Below, in pieces: positions 26,494 to 36,055 of a stretch of DNA of 64,000 nucleotides. The stretch is taken from assembly GCF_004786035.1 (NCBI RefSeq), contig NZ_CP035088.1, positions 5,913,001 to 5,977,000 of the forward strand. Reading direction: 5' to 3'. How positions within the stretch are numbered: the first letter of the stretch is position 1; the number at the start of each line of letters is the position of its first letter. The position numbers and the translations under genes are program-made. The DNA comes from Pseudomonas viciae (GTDB lineage: Bacteria > Pseudomonadota > Gammaproteobacteria > Pseudomonadales > Pseudomonadaceae). The notes under the pieces were generated by a model that was not told the origin of the DNA, searched no databases, and worked only from the letters and a program-made list of their open reading frames with translations.

Positions 26494-26758
26494 TTCGTCC
26501 CTGACTCCGTGGGGCTTTGTTCCTGGAGAGGTAATCGCGCTGATATCTGAGTGATCGCGTGCGGTTACCGGGCAGCATTAAACCTGCTGCGGGGCTTGGA
26601 TAGAAGTGCTTTGGTGACAATAAATCCGGGTTTTTTCGGGAAAACAGGACTAAGGCACAAAACTTGAAGCCGAACACAAAACCTGTGAACACAAAACCTG
26701 TGGCGAGGGGGTTTATCCCCTCGTCACAAAGTCTGTGCCTGGCTTGCGCCCCGCCCGA
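26494..26758. other. Gap inside the PspA-type operon with a hairpin
   Basis: 265 bp without a gene. A stem at 26699-26727 (tgtggcgagggg / cccctcgtcaca, one mismatch) of a common Pseudomonas repeat type lies 30 nt past the PspA-family stop, next to a short tandem duplication of acacaaaacctgtg at 26660-26702. It may attenuate transcription into the channel gene. Confidence 0.5.
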
Positions 26759-27457
26759 TTACTCAGCCGATTTTTTCTTCAGGCGTTCCAGAATCGCATT
26801 GGCGCTGCCTTCGTTCGGCGTGATGCCGGCGTCGCGCAGTTTGCGCTCCAGGTCCGAGCCGGTCGAAGCCTCGGCCAGCTCGTCCTGGGCTTGCAGTTCA
26901 GCCGCACGCTGCTGTTGCTTGGCTTGCAGACGGTTCAGCGTACCGACAGCGGTTTCCAGCTTGCCATTGGCGCCGCCGCTGGCGATCGAAGCACTGACCT
27001 GGGCCTTCTGCACGCTTTCGCGGGCCTTGGCCATGTCCACTTGCTGGCGCAGGCTCTTGATGCGGCTTTCGGCCTTGGTGATGTCTTTGCGCATGTTGTC
27101 CGCATAACCGCCGAATTCGGTCGCGTGCTTTTGCTCAGCGTCCAGTTCGTTGGTCAGGGTCGAAATGGCTTCGGCCACTTCCAGCGCCAGGTCTTCGCGG
27201 TTGGCCTGGATCGCGGCCAGGGCCTTGGCTTCCAGGTCCTTGATCTTGGCGTTGTATTCGCCGACGCGATCAGTCGCCAGCTTGTGCTTGGCCATGATGG
27301 TAACCAGCTCACGCTTGGCGTTGGCCAGCGCGCTGTCGGCGTCGCGAATTTCCTGGTCGAGGATGCGCAGGGCCTGTTGGTCGACGATCGATTCGCCGAC
27401 TTCGTTGGCACCGCCACGCAAGGCGGTGAACAATTTGCTCCAGATGGACTGAGTCAT
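26759..27457 (-). CDS. PspA/IM30-family protein (YjfJ-like)
   Basis: A 232-aa almost wholly helical, coiled-coil protein of the PspA/IM30 (ESCRT-III-like) superfamily. It begins SIWSKLFTALRGGANEVGE and continues with the long hairpin helices typical of membrane-binding PspA oligomers. The family protects the inner membrane under stress. It is the second gene of the operon, 22 nt after the DUF2170 gene. It is distinct from the pspABC-type PspA and matches YjfJ in length and context. Confidence 0.92.
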   Translation of the reverse strand: MTQSIWSKLFTALRGGANEVGESIVDQQALRILDQEIRDADSALANAKRELVTIMAKHKLATDRVGEYNAKIKDLEAKALAAIQANREDLALEVAEAISTLTNELDAEQKHATEFGGYADNMRKDITKAESRIKSLRQQVDMAKARESVQKAQVSASIASGGANGKLETAVGTLNRLQAKQQQRAAELQAQDELAEASTGSDLERKLRDAGITPNEGSANAILERLKKKSAE

Positions 27458-27479
27458 TGGATAGTTCCTGTTCGGCGAA

Positions 27480-28169
27480 TTAGATGAAGAAGCGTTCGAA
27501 GGCTTCGCTGGCGCGCTGGACGTTGTCGACGAGGGTTTTGACCTCAGTCACGACGTTGGTCAGGCTGGAATCGGAGCTCAATGCACCGAACATGTTGTAG
27601 ACCACCTGCCCGTTGGGCATGGTCTCGATGCCGATGGACGACAGCGGGAACATTTCCCGGCTGCGCAGCACGGCGTCGTTGAATGCCGCGACGTCGCTGA
27701 TCGACTCGACGTCCACCAGAACGGTGTCGACGATGATCTGGTCACCCACTACCGCGATGTAAATCGGCAAGCCACCGAAGTCGTTCATTTCCAGCTTGAT
27801 GCTGGACTCCGAGCCTTGAACGAGGGAAAGGGTGATGTCGTTGGCAACCACTTCGTCCAGGGCCTGGAGGGCGCTGTAGAGGCGATCGATGTTCCAGTTG
27901 TTACCTGCGCTCATGTAATTCTCCGACATGAATGAGCCAGCCAGAATCGGTTGGCGTAGCTGTTTCTCCATCTGCTTGAGCAGGCTTCGGTTTTCAGGAA
28001 GCACCCAAGTTTCATGTTTCACATACCCGGCGGCACTCAGGCCGGCGCGCATCTGCTTCATGTAGAAGCTCGATGGTTTTTTCGCGGCGGGTTTGGAGCG
28101 CTCTCCCTTGCTGCTCGCTGAATCATCATCAGGCCCGCCTGGCGGATCCGATGGAGAGCTGGTTTGCAT
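27480..28169 (-). CDS. DUF2170 protein with N-terminal RHH-like extension (YjfI-like)
   Basis: A 229-aa protein. The C-terminal 130 residues match DUF2170 (YjfI, about 133 aa in E. coli), ending in a block like VVYNMFGALSSDS. Residues about 33-75 read as a ribbon-helix-helix-like motif (MRAGLSAAGYVKHETWVLPE), which resembles the MazE-like antitoxin fold. The first 30 residues are disordered and charged. It is the first gene of the operon. Two identical 12-bp palindromes stand just upstream, so this protein could be an autoregulator; that is inference. Confidence 0.82.
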   Translation of the reverse strand: MQTSSPSDPPGGPDDDSASSKGERSKPAAKKPSSFYMKQMRAGLSAAGYVKHETWVLPENRSLLKQMEKQLRQPILAGSFMSENYMSAGNNWNIDRLYSALQALDEVVANDITLSLVQGSESSIKLEMNDFGGLPIYIAVVGDQIIVDTVLVDVESISDVAAFNDAVLRSREMFPLSSIGIETMPNGQVVYNMFGALSSDSSLTNVVTEVKTLVDNVQRASEAFERFFI

Positions 28170-28192
28170 GGTGCTGACCCCACTGTGAAAAA

Positions 28193-28204
28193 CTCACGCG
28201 TGAG
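28193..28204. promoter_or_regulatory. 12-bp palindrome CTCACGCGTGAG, proximal copy
   Basis: A perfect palindrome 24 bp before the DUF2170 gene start. An identical copy lies 46 bp further upstream, about four to five helical turns away. It is a likely operator pair. Confidence 0.6.
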
Positions 28205-28238
28205 AAACACTACAGGTACTTTCTAAACCCCACAATAG

Positions 28239-28250
28239 CTCACGCGTGAG
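28239..28250. promoter_or_regulatory. 12-bp palindrome CTCACGCGTGAG, distal copy
   Basis: The second identical palindrome. On the plus strand it is followed by six T, but nothing upstream on that strand needs ending, so operator use is preferred. Confidence 0.6.
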
Positions 28251-28276
28251 ATTTTTTCGGGGCAACTGATGACCTC

Positions 28277-28369
28277 TGGTGGGAGCGAGCTTGCTCGCGA
28301 TAGCGGTGTATCAGGTACGTAGATGCTGAATGTGCCACCGCAATCGCGAGCAAGCTCGCTCCCACAGGA
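28277..28369. repeat. REP doublet (REPIN)
   Basis: Two inverted REPs (gggagcgagcttgctcgcga and its complement) about 45 bp apart, between the PspA-type and macroglobulin clusters. Confidence 0.9.
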
Positions 28370-28402
28370 TCTTCCCTAGGTTGAAGTATTTCCGATGGCG
28401 TC

Positions 28403-29218
28403 TTACGGGTAACTAAAACTCTTAACCAACATCAACTCCCCCGCCGTCCGCATCGGCACCACGAAGGTTTCCATCTTCTCGCTCGGCGTGCCTTCTTCGG
28501 TGATCACGCTGATTTGTGCCGTGGTCAGGGCTTGTTGCGCTTGTTCCTCGCCGTCTTCATCACTGCGATAACCGCCGCCGTAGTAGTTCACATACACCAG
28601 GTACTGGCCTTTGATCGGCGCGGGCATGGCGATGATTTCCGGGCCGTAGCCGGTGGTGACGTCGACGTCGAGGGCCGCACCGTTGGGGACGACGCGGTCG
28701 CCGTACCAGATGTGCGCGCCGTCCGGGGTGATGAGGTGCAAGTCCAGGTCGGTGCCGTCGCTGTCCCAGGTCAGCAGCACCCGCAGCTTGGCCGGGGTGG
28801 CACCGCCGCTGGTGTTGAGAAACTGCGTGCGATGGCGCTGCTGGCCGTCGGGGCTGCGCACTTCGACGCTGTTGCTGCCATTGGGGAACGAAAACGGCCG
28901 GTCGAAGCGGCCCTCCGAGTCAAGCTTCAATGGCAGGGTCACGCCGTTGATGATGAGTTTGCCTGGCTCGCTGCCTTCCTTGGGTGCGCCTTTGATCTGG
29001 CCGGTGATTCGGGCGGTGCTGGCCTGGCCTGGGGGCGTGTTGACCGACGAAGCCGGGTAGTTGACGGTCTGGCTGAAACTTTCGCCTTCACCGCCCGGCG
29101 CACCGCTGCGCCAGCCGCCGATCGGGGTGTCGAGCTTGATGTGGTCGGCGGCCATGGCCGGTGGCAACGCGGTCAAGGCGCAGAGCAACAGCAAGACCTG
29201 TGGATAACGGAGTGTCAT
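28403..29218 (-). CDS. DUF2135 secreted protein, copy 1 (YfaP-like)
   Basis: A 271-aa periplasmic protein with a signal peptide (cleavage after PAMA) and a C-terminal DUF2135 domain (LLTWDSDGTDLDLHLITPDG and the GQYLVYVNYYGGGY block). The DLDLHL pattern resembles calcium- or metal-binding beta-sandwich loops in this family. It is the last gene of the macroglobulin cluster, 3 nt after the DUF2300 gene. A paralogue heads the cluster at 37797-38585. The function is unknown. Confidence 0.9.
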   Translation of the reverse strand: MTLRYPQVLLLLCALTALPPAMAADHIKLDTPIGGWRSGAPGGEGESFSQTVNYPASSVNTPPGQASTARITGQIKGAPKEGSEPGKLIINGVTLPLKLDSEGRFDRPFSFPNGSNSVEVRSPDGQQRHRTQFLNTSGGATPAKLRVLLTWDSDGTDLDLHLITPDGAHIWYGDRVVPNGAALDVDVTTGYGPEIIAMPAPIKGQYLVYVNYYGGGYRSDEDGEEQAQQALTTAQISVITEEGTPSEKMETFVVPMRTAGELMLVKSFSYP

Positions 29219-29221
29219 GGT

Positions 29222-30841
29222 CTATTCCAGCAAGAGGTGACGGGCGAGCCCTTCGATATAGTTTTCGTCCTGGCCGTTGGGGTGAGCTTCGAAGGCCAGG
29301 TGCAAATATTCATGAGTCAGGTCAAGGCGGTCTTGCAGCGACAGCACGCCGCGCACATAGATGCGCTGGCGCTCGCGGTCGACATAAGGTCGGCCGAACG
29401 CCACACGGCACACTGCGAAAGCACTGATTTCGTTGTAGCCCACTTCGCTTTCCAGCCGCGAGCGCCAGCCGCGCCGCTGTTTCAGCAACCAGTCCTGGGC
29501 AGCCGGCAGTGCTTCGCAGGACGCCACCGGGTTGTCCCAGCGGCTGAGGCTGGCGCGCGGGTAGGCATGCAGCAGAATGGTGTCGTAGCGTTGGCCGGCG
29601 TTGGCTTGCTCCACGGCTTGGGCCCAGGACAATTTGTCCGGGCCGGCCTGGTCGGAGTGGTAGGTGACATCGGTGCCGGCCAGCACCAGATCGCTGGTCC
29701 AGGCGGCAATGGCGCGGGTTTCGGGCGCCGCCGGGCGCGGGGCGACGCGTTGGCGATGGCTGCTGTCGTCGATGCTCAGGCAGTCGCCGTTGCGTTGAGC
29801 GTTTTGCAGCAGGTAGGTGCGGGCCGCCACGGCCAAGGCCTTGGCGGCCTCGACGGGCTCAGCCTTGGCCTCCCGTTGCAGGACCCGGGCGACGTACTCT
29901 TCCCGGTCCAGTCGTGCCACCAGCTTGCCGGGCATCAGGAACAGCTCGCCGTCGCTGTGGATATCCAACTGGTTACCGTTGCTGAATTCAACGCGGTAGT
30001 CGCCGCGCAGTTGACCCGGCGTGGCTGGCCGGTCGCCCGCCATCACCCGTTGCCAGGGATAACGGGCAAACAGGCCGACTTCCACACAACGCCCGGTTTC
30101 CGCCGGCCAGCGCGATGGCAATGCCGTCGCCAAGCCATCGCCATACACCTTCAAGACCTGCTGGCTGGTGCCGCGCCCACCGGCCCACACCGGTGTGCCG
30201 TCAGCCAGCCAACCAGCGAAACCGCCCTGGCGCGACGAGGGCCCCTGGTCACCCAGCCAGCTCCAGGTCTTGACCCGCAGGCGGCTGCCCAACTCGCCGA
30301 CCAGTCGCCCGTCCGCCGCGTTGAGCACCACGTCCAGCAGCACCCGACGGGCCTGGTCCTGGGCCGGCAACGTTGCCAGGGCCTTGAGCAATTGCGCGAC
30401 AGGCACCTGCTGTTGAGGTTGCAAGGCGGGCAAGTCCGACAGCCACGCCGGCGCCTGGCGGGCTTGCCAGTAGTCGCGCCAGTCCGAGGCCGAAAGCCCG
30501 AGCCGCTGCGGTTCGAAGTACAAGCCGCAGGATTTCACCAGGGCCTGATCGCGACCGATGCTCTGCCCGGCATTGCAGCAATAGACCTCTTCCTTCGATT
30601 CGCCGCGACACTCGTAAACCGGCTCACGGGCGTTGGTGTCCACCAGCCAGGCGTAGACAAACAGCTTCCACAGGCTGCCCAGCGGCGCCTGCAAGGCATC
30701 AGGCAGTGGCTGACGATCCAGCACCTGGGTCTGGCTGACTCGCAGCAACTGACCGTCGAAAGCCAGGCGCAGCGGCTCGTCCTGCGCTGTTGCCAGCGCA
30801 GGGATCAAGCACAACAGCCAGCCAACCCACGGCCTGCGCAT
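29222..30841 (-). CDS. DUF2300 secreted protein, SpoIID-like with HExxH (YfaQ-like)
   Basis: A 539-aa exported protein (signal peptide ending near ALATA). The middle part resembles SpoIID/LytB (EAAKALAVAARTYLLQ), a family that cuts or binds peptidoglycan, and the C terminus carries HEYLHLAFEAH, an HExxH zinc-peptidase-like motif. The N-terminal third has a Cys-rich block (CNAGQSIGRDQALVKSCGLYF). Its ATG lies 1 nt after the macroglobulin stop, so translation is coupled. A role in cell-wall handling alongside the macroglobulin is plausible. Confidence 0.88.
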   Translation of the reverse strand: MRRPWVGWLLCLIPALATAQDEPLRLAFDGQLLRVSQTQVLDRQPLPDALQAPLGSLWKLFVYAWLVDTNAREPVYECRGESKEEVYCCNAGQSIGRDQALVKSCGLYFEPQRLGLSASDWRDYWQARQAPAWLSDLPALQPQQQVPVAQLLKALATLPAQDQARRVLLDVVLNAADGRLVGELGSRLRVKTWSWLGDQGPSSRQGGFAGWLADGTPVWAGGRGTSQQVLKVYGDGLATALPSRWPAETGRCVEVGLFARYPWQRVMAGDRPATPGQLRGDYRVEFSNGNQLDIHSDGELFLMPGKLVARLDREEYVARVLQREAKAEPVEAAKALAVAARTYLLQNAQRNGDCLSIDDSSHRQRVAPRPAAPETRAIAAWTSDLVLAGTDVTYHSDQAGPDKLSWAQAVEQANAGQRYDTILLHAYPRASLSRWDNPVASCEALPAAQDWLLKQRRGWRSRLESEVGYNEISAFAVCRVAFGRPYVDRERQRIYVRGVLSLQDRLDLTHEYLHLAFEAHPNGQDENYIEGLARHLLLE

Positions 30842-30842
30842 G

Positions 30843-33800
30843 TCAGTTGACCGTCACCTGACCGAGCGCCGGTTTCTGTTCCCGCGCCTGATTCTGCGGC
30901 GCGTAGACCTGAGTGAAACGCACCGGCGGCAAGCTGAACTGACCCTTCTGGGAGAAACGCACCAAATGCCGCAGGCGCAGTTCGCCACTGAGGGCATCCA
31001 CCGGCACTGCATAAGCCATCTGGCCCGGCTCGAAGCGCGCTCTTTCCAGGGAAGTCGGTTCGCTGTCGGCCTTGCCCATCAACTGGATGCCCCAGGTGGT
31101 GCGCTCCACGTCGGCGCCCGGTGGCAGCGGCACTTCGAGCATGCCGTAGCGCAGCGGCGTCGGCGCCTTGCTGTTGATGATCACTTCATCCAGATAGAGG
31201 CTGTCGCTGGACAAGGGCTTGTTGCCCACGGCTTCGAGCTTGAAGGTGAACGCCTCATCGCCCGGCACCAGCCGCGACAGGCGACGGGTGATGGACACCG
31301 CCATCGGTGCTACTGGCGCTTGCTGGCTCTGGAAGCTCAGTGCCGCTTGCAGCGGACGCTCCTCGGCACCGGTCAGCGTCAGCATCGTCGGAAGCTGCGC
31401 GCCCTGCCATTGCCAATAGGTTTCACCGGTGGCGCCTTGCTTGGCTTTCCAGCCTTCGCCCGGAGCCAGTGCCACAGCCGGCGCGGTCTGCTCGATACTG
31501 CCTTGCAGCCAGGTCAGGGCCAAGGCCCGTTCCAGGGTGGACTGTTGCGGCAACACGCGTTCCAGCAAAGCCGTGGCGCGAGCCTGATCGAAGTTCTGCA
31601 GCGACAGCACCAGGGCCTCGACGAACGGCTGAGAGCTGAGTTCCAGTTGCTGTTGCGCGGCGTCTGCTTGACGGCTGAAAGCCGCCGGCAATGGCACCTT
31701 CGCCTGTTTCGCCAAGGACGCAGTCAGCACCCGGGCACTGGCCAGCCCCAGGGCCGAATCCGGAGCGTTCATCACCAGGCTGTCTTCGCCGCTGTCCAGC
31801 ACGCTTTCGCTGCTGTCTTCACTGGCCTTCGCCAGGTCGTCCATCAGGCCGCTGAGCAAGGTATTCACCGGCAGTTGCATCTGCTTGGCGAACGACAGGA
31901 TCAGCGCACGTTGCAGCAGTGGCGTGTCACCGGCCTGCTTGGCGTAGACCTCCAGCACCCGCTGCCAGTGTTCCGGCGGCAGGCTCAGGTCCAGGGCCTT
32001 GCTGGCGTGCCAGTCGGCGTAATAGGCGTAGGCGGTGAGGAACGCATCCGGCTCGCCGTCCTGGCCCCACCAGGTGAAGCTCGCCGAAGGCCCGGCCATC
32101 TGCACCAGGCGCAAGCGACTGTTTTGCATGATCAGGCGCAAGCGATCGCGGATCTGCGGGTTCGACGCCAGGGCCGGGTAGGCAATGCTCAACGGCAGCA
32201 GGCGGCTGGCGGTCTGCTCGACGCCGCCGTAGGGGTAGCTCAGCAGATCATCCAGGGCCGAACGGAACAGCGCTTGCGGGCTGTCATCCAGGCGCAGTCG
32301 GATGTCGCTGGCGTCAGCCGGCAGGGTCAGCGGAGTGTCACCGCTGGCCACGTCGAGGCGCTGGCTCTGGGTCACTTGCCAACCGTTGCCGCTGGCGTTC
32401 AGGTGTACAGCCAGGGCGTCCTGGGTTTCACCGTTCAACTGCAACTGCACGCTCAAGTCACCGTTGCTCAGTTCCAAGGCCGGCAGCGGTACGTAGTTGA
32501 TGCCATTTTTCAGCTCTACCACCACGCGCTGTTCAGCACCGGCGTAACGGATCAACAGCTCAGCTTTCAGCGGCTTTTCCGCCTGACTGAAGGCAAACAG
32601 GCCCATCTGCGGTTTGTCGCCAGTGCGGAACCGGGTCGGGCCGCTCCACTTCAGGTACAGCGGTTTTTCCGAACCGATGAATTGTTTCTTCTGACCCACC
32701 TGGCCGTCATCGGAGATGGCCCGGGCGGTGATGCGCCAACGGGTCAGGGAGTCCGGCATCTTGAAGGTGAAACGAACCTTGCCGCTGGCGTCGGTGACCA
32801 GCTCCGGCTGCCAGGCGGCAGTGTCGATGTCTTCACGACGCGGCCGCTCCAGCACCTTGACCCCACGCTCGCTGCGGTTGGCCTTGCCCGGCGCGCCGGG
32901 GCTGCCCGGCAGTGCCACGTCGTAGCTGATGAACGACAGGCTGGCGCTGGTGCGCACGTTGTTGCGACGCGGGTGATAGAAGAACTGGTCGATGGTCGGC
33001 GCCACTTCCGGTTGCAGGGCGTAGACCATTTCATCGACGACGCTGACGGTCAGGTGCGCGGGGATCGCCTTGCCAGCGAACTGGGTGCTCAGGTCCACGG
33101 TCACCGTGTCGCCCGGCCGGTAGGTGGCTTTATCGGTGACGACGGCGACGTCGATCTGCGGCGCAACCACCTTGATGCCGGCGTTCTGGAAGCTGTACTG
33201 GCCGCCCTTGGTGTAGAGCACCGAGAAGGTCATGTTTGGCGCGAAGGCGTCCTTCACCGGAATCCGCGCGCGGTATTGGGTGTCACTGAGCTTTTCCATC
33301 TTCAGCCAGTCACTGCCCTTGGACAGCAGCGCCGTGGCCTCGACCTTGTCACGCTCAAGCGACAGCAACGCATCGCTGACCGGTTCCGGAAAGGTGATCA
33401 GCGCCAGGGCTTCATCACCCATTTTGTATTCGGTTTTATCGAGGACGATCTCTACGGTGCCCGGGACGGCCTTGATGCCTTCGCCGGTCACGGCATGGCC
33501 GGCGGCGCCAATGACTCGGCCGTGGTCATCCTTGAGTGTCAGGTTGTAGGTGCCGGGGCGGTCGAAGGTCAGGCTGAAACCCTTGTCCTTGGCCGCAAGC
33601 TTGCCTTCGCCGGTGCTCTGGTCTTCCAGCCGTACCCATCCATAACTGCCCGGGGTCACGGCTTTGGCCTGCTCGTTGCCGCCTTCGTTGGCGTAGCTGA
33701 ACGAAACCTTCTGGCCGACGGCACTGAACCGCTGGGGTGCGCTCAGGCGGAAATTCGCCGCGCCACGGTCGATGAGGATTTCCTTGGTGGTCTTGACCCG

Positions 33801-35411
33801 ATACGCCGCGCCGTCGCTGGCAAACACGGTCAACGTGTAGCGGCTCGGCTTGTCGGCGGCCGGCAGGTCGAGGATGGCGTTGCCCTTGGCATCGGTGGTC
33901 ACTTCGCTGCTGGTCAGCTCCACCGGGAATTGCCCCAGGTATTGCAGCTCGTTATCCACCATCGACAATTGCTGGGCCCGCAGGCTCAGGCTGACCTTGG
34001 CGTTGGCCACCGGCTTGCCGTCCGGGTACAGCAGCACGAGATTGCCCTTGACCGGCTCGCCGGTGCGGTAATCCTGCTTGGCCAGGTTCAGGGCGATTTC
34101 GAAGTGCGGCTTGATGTATTCGGCCACGCGAAAGGCGCTGCTGTAGAGCTGGTCCTTGTAGCTGAAGCGCAGCTCATAGCCGCCGGCCACGGCGTTTTCC
34201 GGCAGTTGGAAACGGCCTTGGGTACCGGCCTTGGAATCCAGCTTCAGGGCCAGGGTTTGCAGGGCGGTGCCGGTGGCATCCAGCACGCTGACATTGACGT
34301 CGGCGGCGCTCGGTTGCACCGAATCACGGGCGTTCTTGAATTCACGGCCGACGATTTTCAGCGACACCCAATCCCCCGGCCGGTACAGCGGCCGGTCGGT
34401 GAAGGCATAGAGCTTGGTGTCGTAGATTTCGCTGTCGTAGTAGAAGTTTTCCGAGACGAATACCCCGCCCTCCTCGTCTTCGCCGATGACGAACGAACGC
34501 TCCGGGCTGACGTGCTTGAGGCGCAGCAAACCGTCTTCATCGGTGGCACCGCTGCTCATCACGCCCAGGCCGTCGGTCCAGAGCACGTTGACCTTGGGCA
34601 CCGAACGACCTTCATGCTTGCGTGCGGCCCAGACCAGCAGCTCGTCACCGGCAATCTTGCTCACCGCCACGGTGTTGGAGACGAAGACCATGGTGGTCGC
34701 GCGGTACTTGCCGATCAGTGCTTCCACCAGGTACAGGCCCGGCTTCAACTGGCCCAGCGGCACGTAGACGTTGCCCGGCGCGACGCTGATGAAGTCACTG
34801 GACGAACCGGCCAGGTTGACGCCCGCAGGCGGCTGGATCGGCTTGGCCTGCCACAGCGGATAACGGAACTGGCTGACCACCGGCAAACCCGGGATCAAGG
34901 CGAACTGTGCCGGCGCGTCGTACGGAGTCGGTGCAACCAGGGCGTTGCCGACCTTCAATTCCGGCACTTCTTCAGTGACTTGCTGGCGCGACTCGTAGGA
35001 GAACGCCCGCTGCATGACCCGACGGGATTTGCGATACCAGTTGTCCCACAGGTACGCCAGGGTGTTCGACAGGCCTTCGCCCTTGAACTGGCCATCGCTG
35101 ACTACGCGGTGCAGGTTTTTCTGGCGCTTGAGGAAATCCAGCGGCTTGTCGATGCGATAGACGCGGATATCGGCGCCGCCGTAAGGCTCCATGCGGAACC
35201 GACGATAGTCGCGGCCCGGCGCTTCGAGGCGAACCATGGCCTGCTCGTCGCTGGCAAAGCTGCTGTCGGCCAGCAGGAAGAAGCTTTCACCGGACACCGG
35301 CGTGTAGCCGCTGGGCTCCACGGTGTCTTCGGCATTCACCAGGGGTGCCAGCAACAGGGCAAACAACAAGGGCAGTTTTGAACACAAGCGCAGCATGCGG
35401 GCACCGGTCAT
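30843..35411 (-). CDS. Bacterial alpha-2-macroglobulin, thioester-less type (YfaS-like)
   Basis: A 1522-aa periplasmic alpha-2-macroglobulin, close to E. coli YfaS (1534 aa). After the signal peptide come MG repeats (including MG2-type blocks such as [16 protein letters not shown]), a bait region, the A2M block ([27 protein letters not shown]) and the TED domain. The usual thioester CxEQ is replaced by GVEQ ([16 protein letters not shown]), so it cannot form a covalent thioester trap. The start at 35411 overlaps the YfaT-like stop (ATGA); a longer in-frame start at 35729 lies inside that gene and was rejected. Bacterial A2Ms are thought to trap foreign proteases. Confidence 0.92.
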   Translation of the reverse strand: MTGARMLRLCSKLPLLFALLLAPLVNAEDTVEPSGYTPVSGESFFLLADSSFASDEQAMVRLEAPGRDYRRFRMEPYGGADIRVYRIDKPLDFLKRQKNLHRVVSDGQFKGEGLSNTLAYLWDNWYRKSRRVMQRAFSYESRQQVTEEVPELKVGNALVAPTPYDAPAQFALIPGLPVVSQFRYPLWQAKPIQPPAGVNLAGSSSDFISVAPGNVYVPLGQLKPGLYLVEALIGKYRATTMVFVSNTVAVSKIAGDELLVWAARKHEGRSVPKVNVLWTDGLGVMSSGATDEDGLLRLKHVSPERSFVIGEDEEGGVFVSENFYYDSEIYDTKLYAFTDRPLYRPGDWVSLKIVGREFKNARDSVQPSAADVNVSVLDATGTALQTLALKLDSKAGTQGRFQLPENAVAGGYELRFSYKDQLYSSAFRVAEYIKPHFEIALNLAKQDYRTGEPVKGNLVLLYPDGKPVANAKVSLSLRAQQLSMVDNELQYLGQFPVELTSSEVTTDAKGNAILDLPAADKPSRYTLTVFASDGAAYRVKTTKEILIDRGAANFRLSAPQRFSAVGQKVSFSYANEGGNEQAKAVTPGSYGWVRLEDQSTGEGKLAAKDKGFSLTFDRPGTYNLTLKDDHGRVIGAAGHAVTGEGIKAVPGTVEIVLDKTEYKMGDEALALITFPEPVSDALLSLERDKVEATALLSKGSDWLKMEKLSDTQYRARIPVKDAFAPNMTFSVLYTKGGQYSFQNAGIKVVAPQIDVAVVTDKATYRPGDTVTVDLSTQFAGKAIPAHLTVSVVDEMVYALQPEVAPTIDQFFYHPRRNNVRTSASLSFISYDVALPGSPGAPGKANRSERGVKVLERPRREDIDTAAWQPELVTDASGKVRFTFKMPDSLTRWRITARAISDDGQVGQKKQFIGSEKPLYLKWSGPTRFRTGDKPQMGLFAFSQAEKPLKAELLIRYAGAEQRVVVELKNGINYVPLPALELSNGDLSVQLQLNGETQDALAVHLNASGNGWQVTQSQRLDVASGDTPLTLPADASDIRLRLDDSPQALFRSALDDLLSYPYGGVEQTASRLLPLSIAYPALASNPQIRDRLRLIMQNSRLRLVQMAGPSASFTWWGQDGEPDAFLTAYAYYADWHASKALDLSLPPEHWQRVLEVYAKQAGDTPLLQRALILSFAKQMQLPVNTLLSGLMDDLAKASEDSSESVLDSGEDSLVMNAPDSALGLASARVLTASLAKQAKVPLPAAFSRQADAAQQQLELSSQPFVEALVLSLQNFDQARATALLERVLPQQSTLERALALTWLQGSIEQTAPAVALAPGEGWKAKQGATGETYWQWQGAQLPTMLTLTGAEERPLQAALSFQSQQAPVAPMAVSITRRLSRLVPGDEAFTFKLEAVGNKPLSSDSLYLDEVIINSKAPTPLRYGMLEVPLPPGADVERTTWGIQLMGKADSEPTSLERARFEPGQMAYAVPVDALSGELRLRHLVRFSQKGQFSLPPVRFTQVYAPQNQAREQKPALGQVTVN

Positions 35412-36055
35412 TGGGAGAGAAAGTTGAGTCGATAGACGCCGATGAAGTTGGGGTTGGCTGCGTCGGGTATCCATCGGGTGTCCTTCCAGTTCATGAGTTG
35501 TTGCAGGCTTGCGGAGCGCATGCCGTTGTCGGTAGGGGTTGTGGTGCCGGTGTGATAGGCGATGTAGCGGCCCATCCAGATCATCAGGTGCTGGTCGTCG
35601 CCCTGATCGAAGAACATCAGGTCGCCAGGGCGGGCCTGGGCCACATCGCGGCCCACCAGGCGACTGTTGAACTGGATCAGCTTGATGGCGTTGACGTAGG
35701 GCCCGACCTTGCCGCCGCCCTGCTGCCATTGCTGGGCGAGGCGTCGTTGCGCATCGCTCAGGGGCAACTCCGGTGGCAGGTAGCGATTGGACAGGCCATT
35801 GCTACGCAGCCATTTGTCATCGTGGACCTTCAGCGCTTCGTTGGCGGCAAAGCGCACCAGCCCGGCACAGTCCTGCTGATACCAGCGCGGGCTCGGGCCT
35901 CTGGTCAGTTGTTCCTGGGCAATGCGCACGAACCAGGCACGAAAGACCTGGGACTGCTGCACATCCAGCGCCGGCGTCTCGACGGCAAACGCCTGCCCAC
36001 CGAGCAGCAACGCCAGCAGCAAGGTCAATCCGGAGGTGCGGATCATTCCGGTCAC
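35408..36055 (-). CDS. DUF1175 NlpC/P60-like secreted protein (YfaT-like)
   Basis: A 215-aa exported protein (signal peptide about residues 1-24) of the DUF1175 family. It has the features of an NlpC/P60-type cysteine peptidase: Cys in [14 protein letters not shown] and His in [17 protein letters not shown]. It could cut a peptide or amide bond in cell-wall material. The GTG at 36055 overlaps the DUF2138 stop (GTGA) and has GGAAA upstream; ATG 36046 is the alternative. Its TGA overlaps the macroglobulin start. Placed second in the cluster, as in E. coli yfaA-yfaT-yfaS. Confidence 0.85.
   Translation of the reverse strand: MTGMIRTSGLTLLLALLLGGQAFAVETPALDVQQSQVFRAWFVRIAQEQLTRGPSPRWYQQDCAGLVRFAANEALKVHDDKWLRSNGLSNRYLPPELPLSDAQRRLAQQWQQGGGKVGPYVNAIKLIQFNSRLVGRDVAQARPGDLMFFDQGDDQHLMIWMGRYIAYHTGTTTPTDNGMRSASLQQLMNWKDTRWIPDAANPNFIGVYRLNFLSQ

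Noticed and set aside
28514..30850. A 778-codon plus-strand frame opposite the DUF2300 and DUF2135 genes
   Set aside because: Antisense artefact of high GC; it crosses the boundary of two real minus-strand genes and shows no domain.
30840..35381. A 1513-codon open frame on the plus strand opposite the alpha-2-macroglobulin gene
   Set aside because: It mirrors a GC-rich real gene, has no recognisable domain, and the minus-strand protein matches a known family over its full length.
30843..35729. A longer start (35729) for the alpha-2-macroglobulin
   Set aside because: The extension lies within the DUF1175 gene and the ATGA-coupled start at 35411 gives a proper signal peptide.
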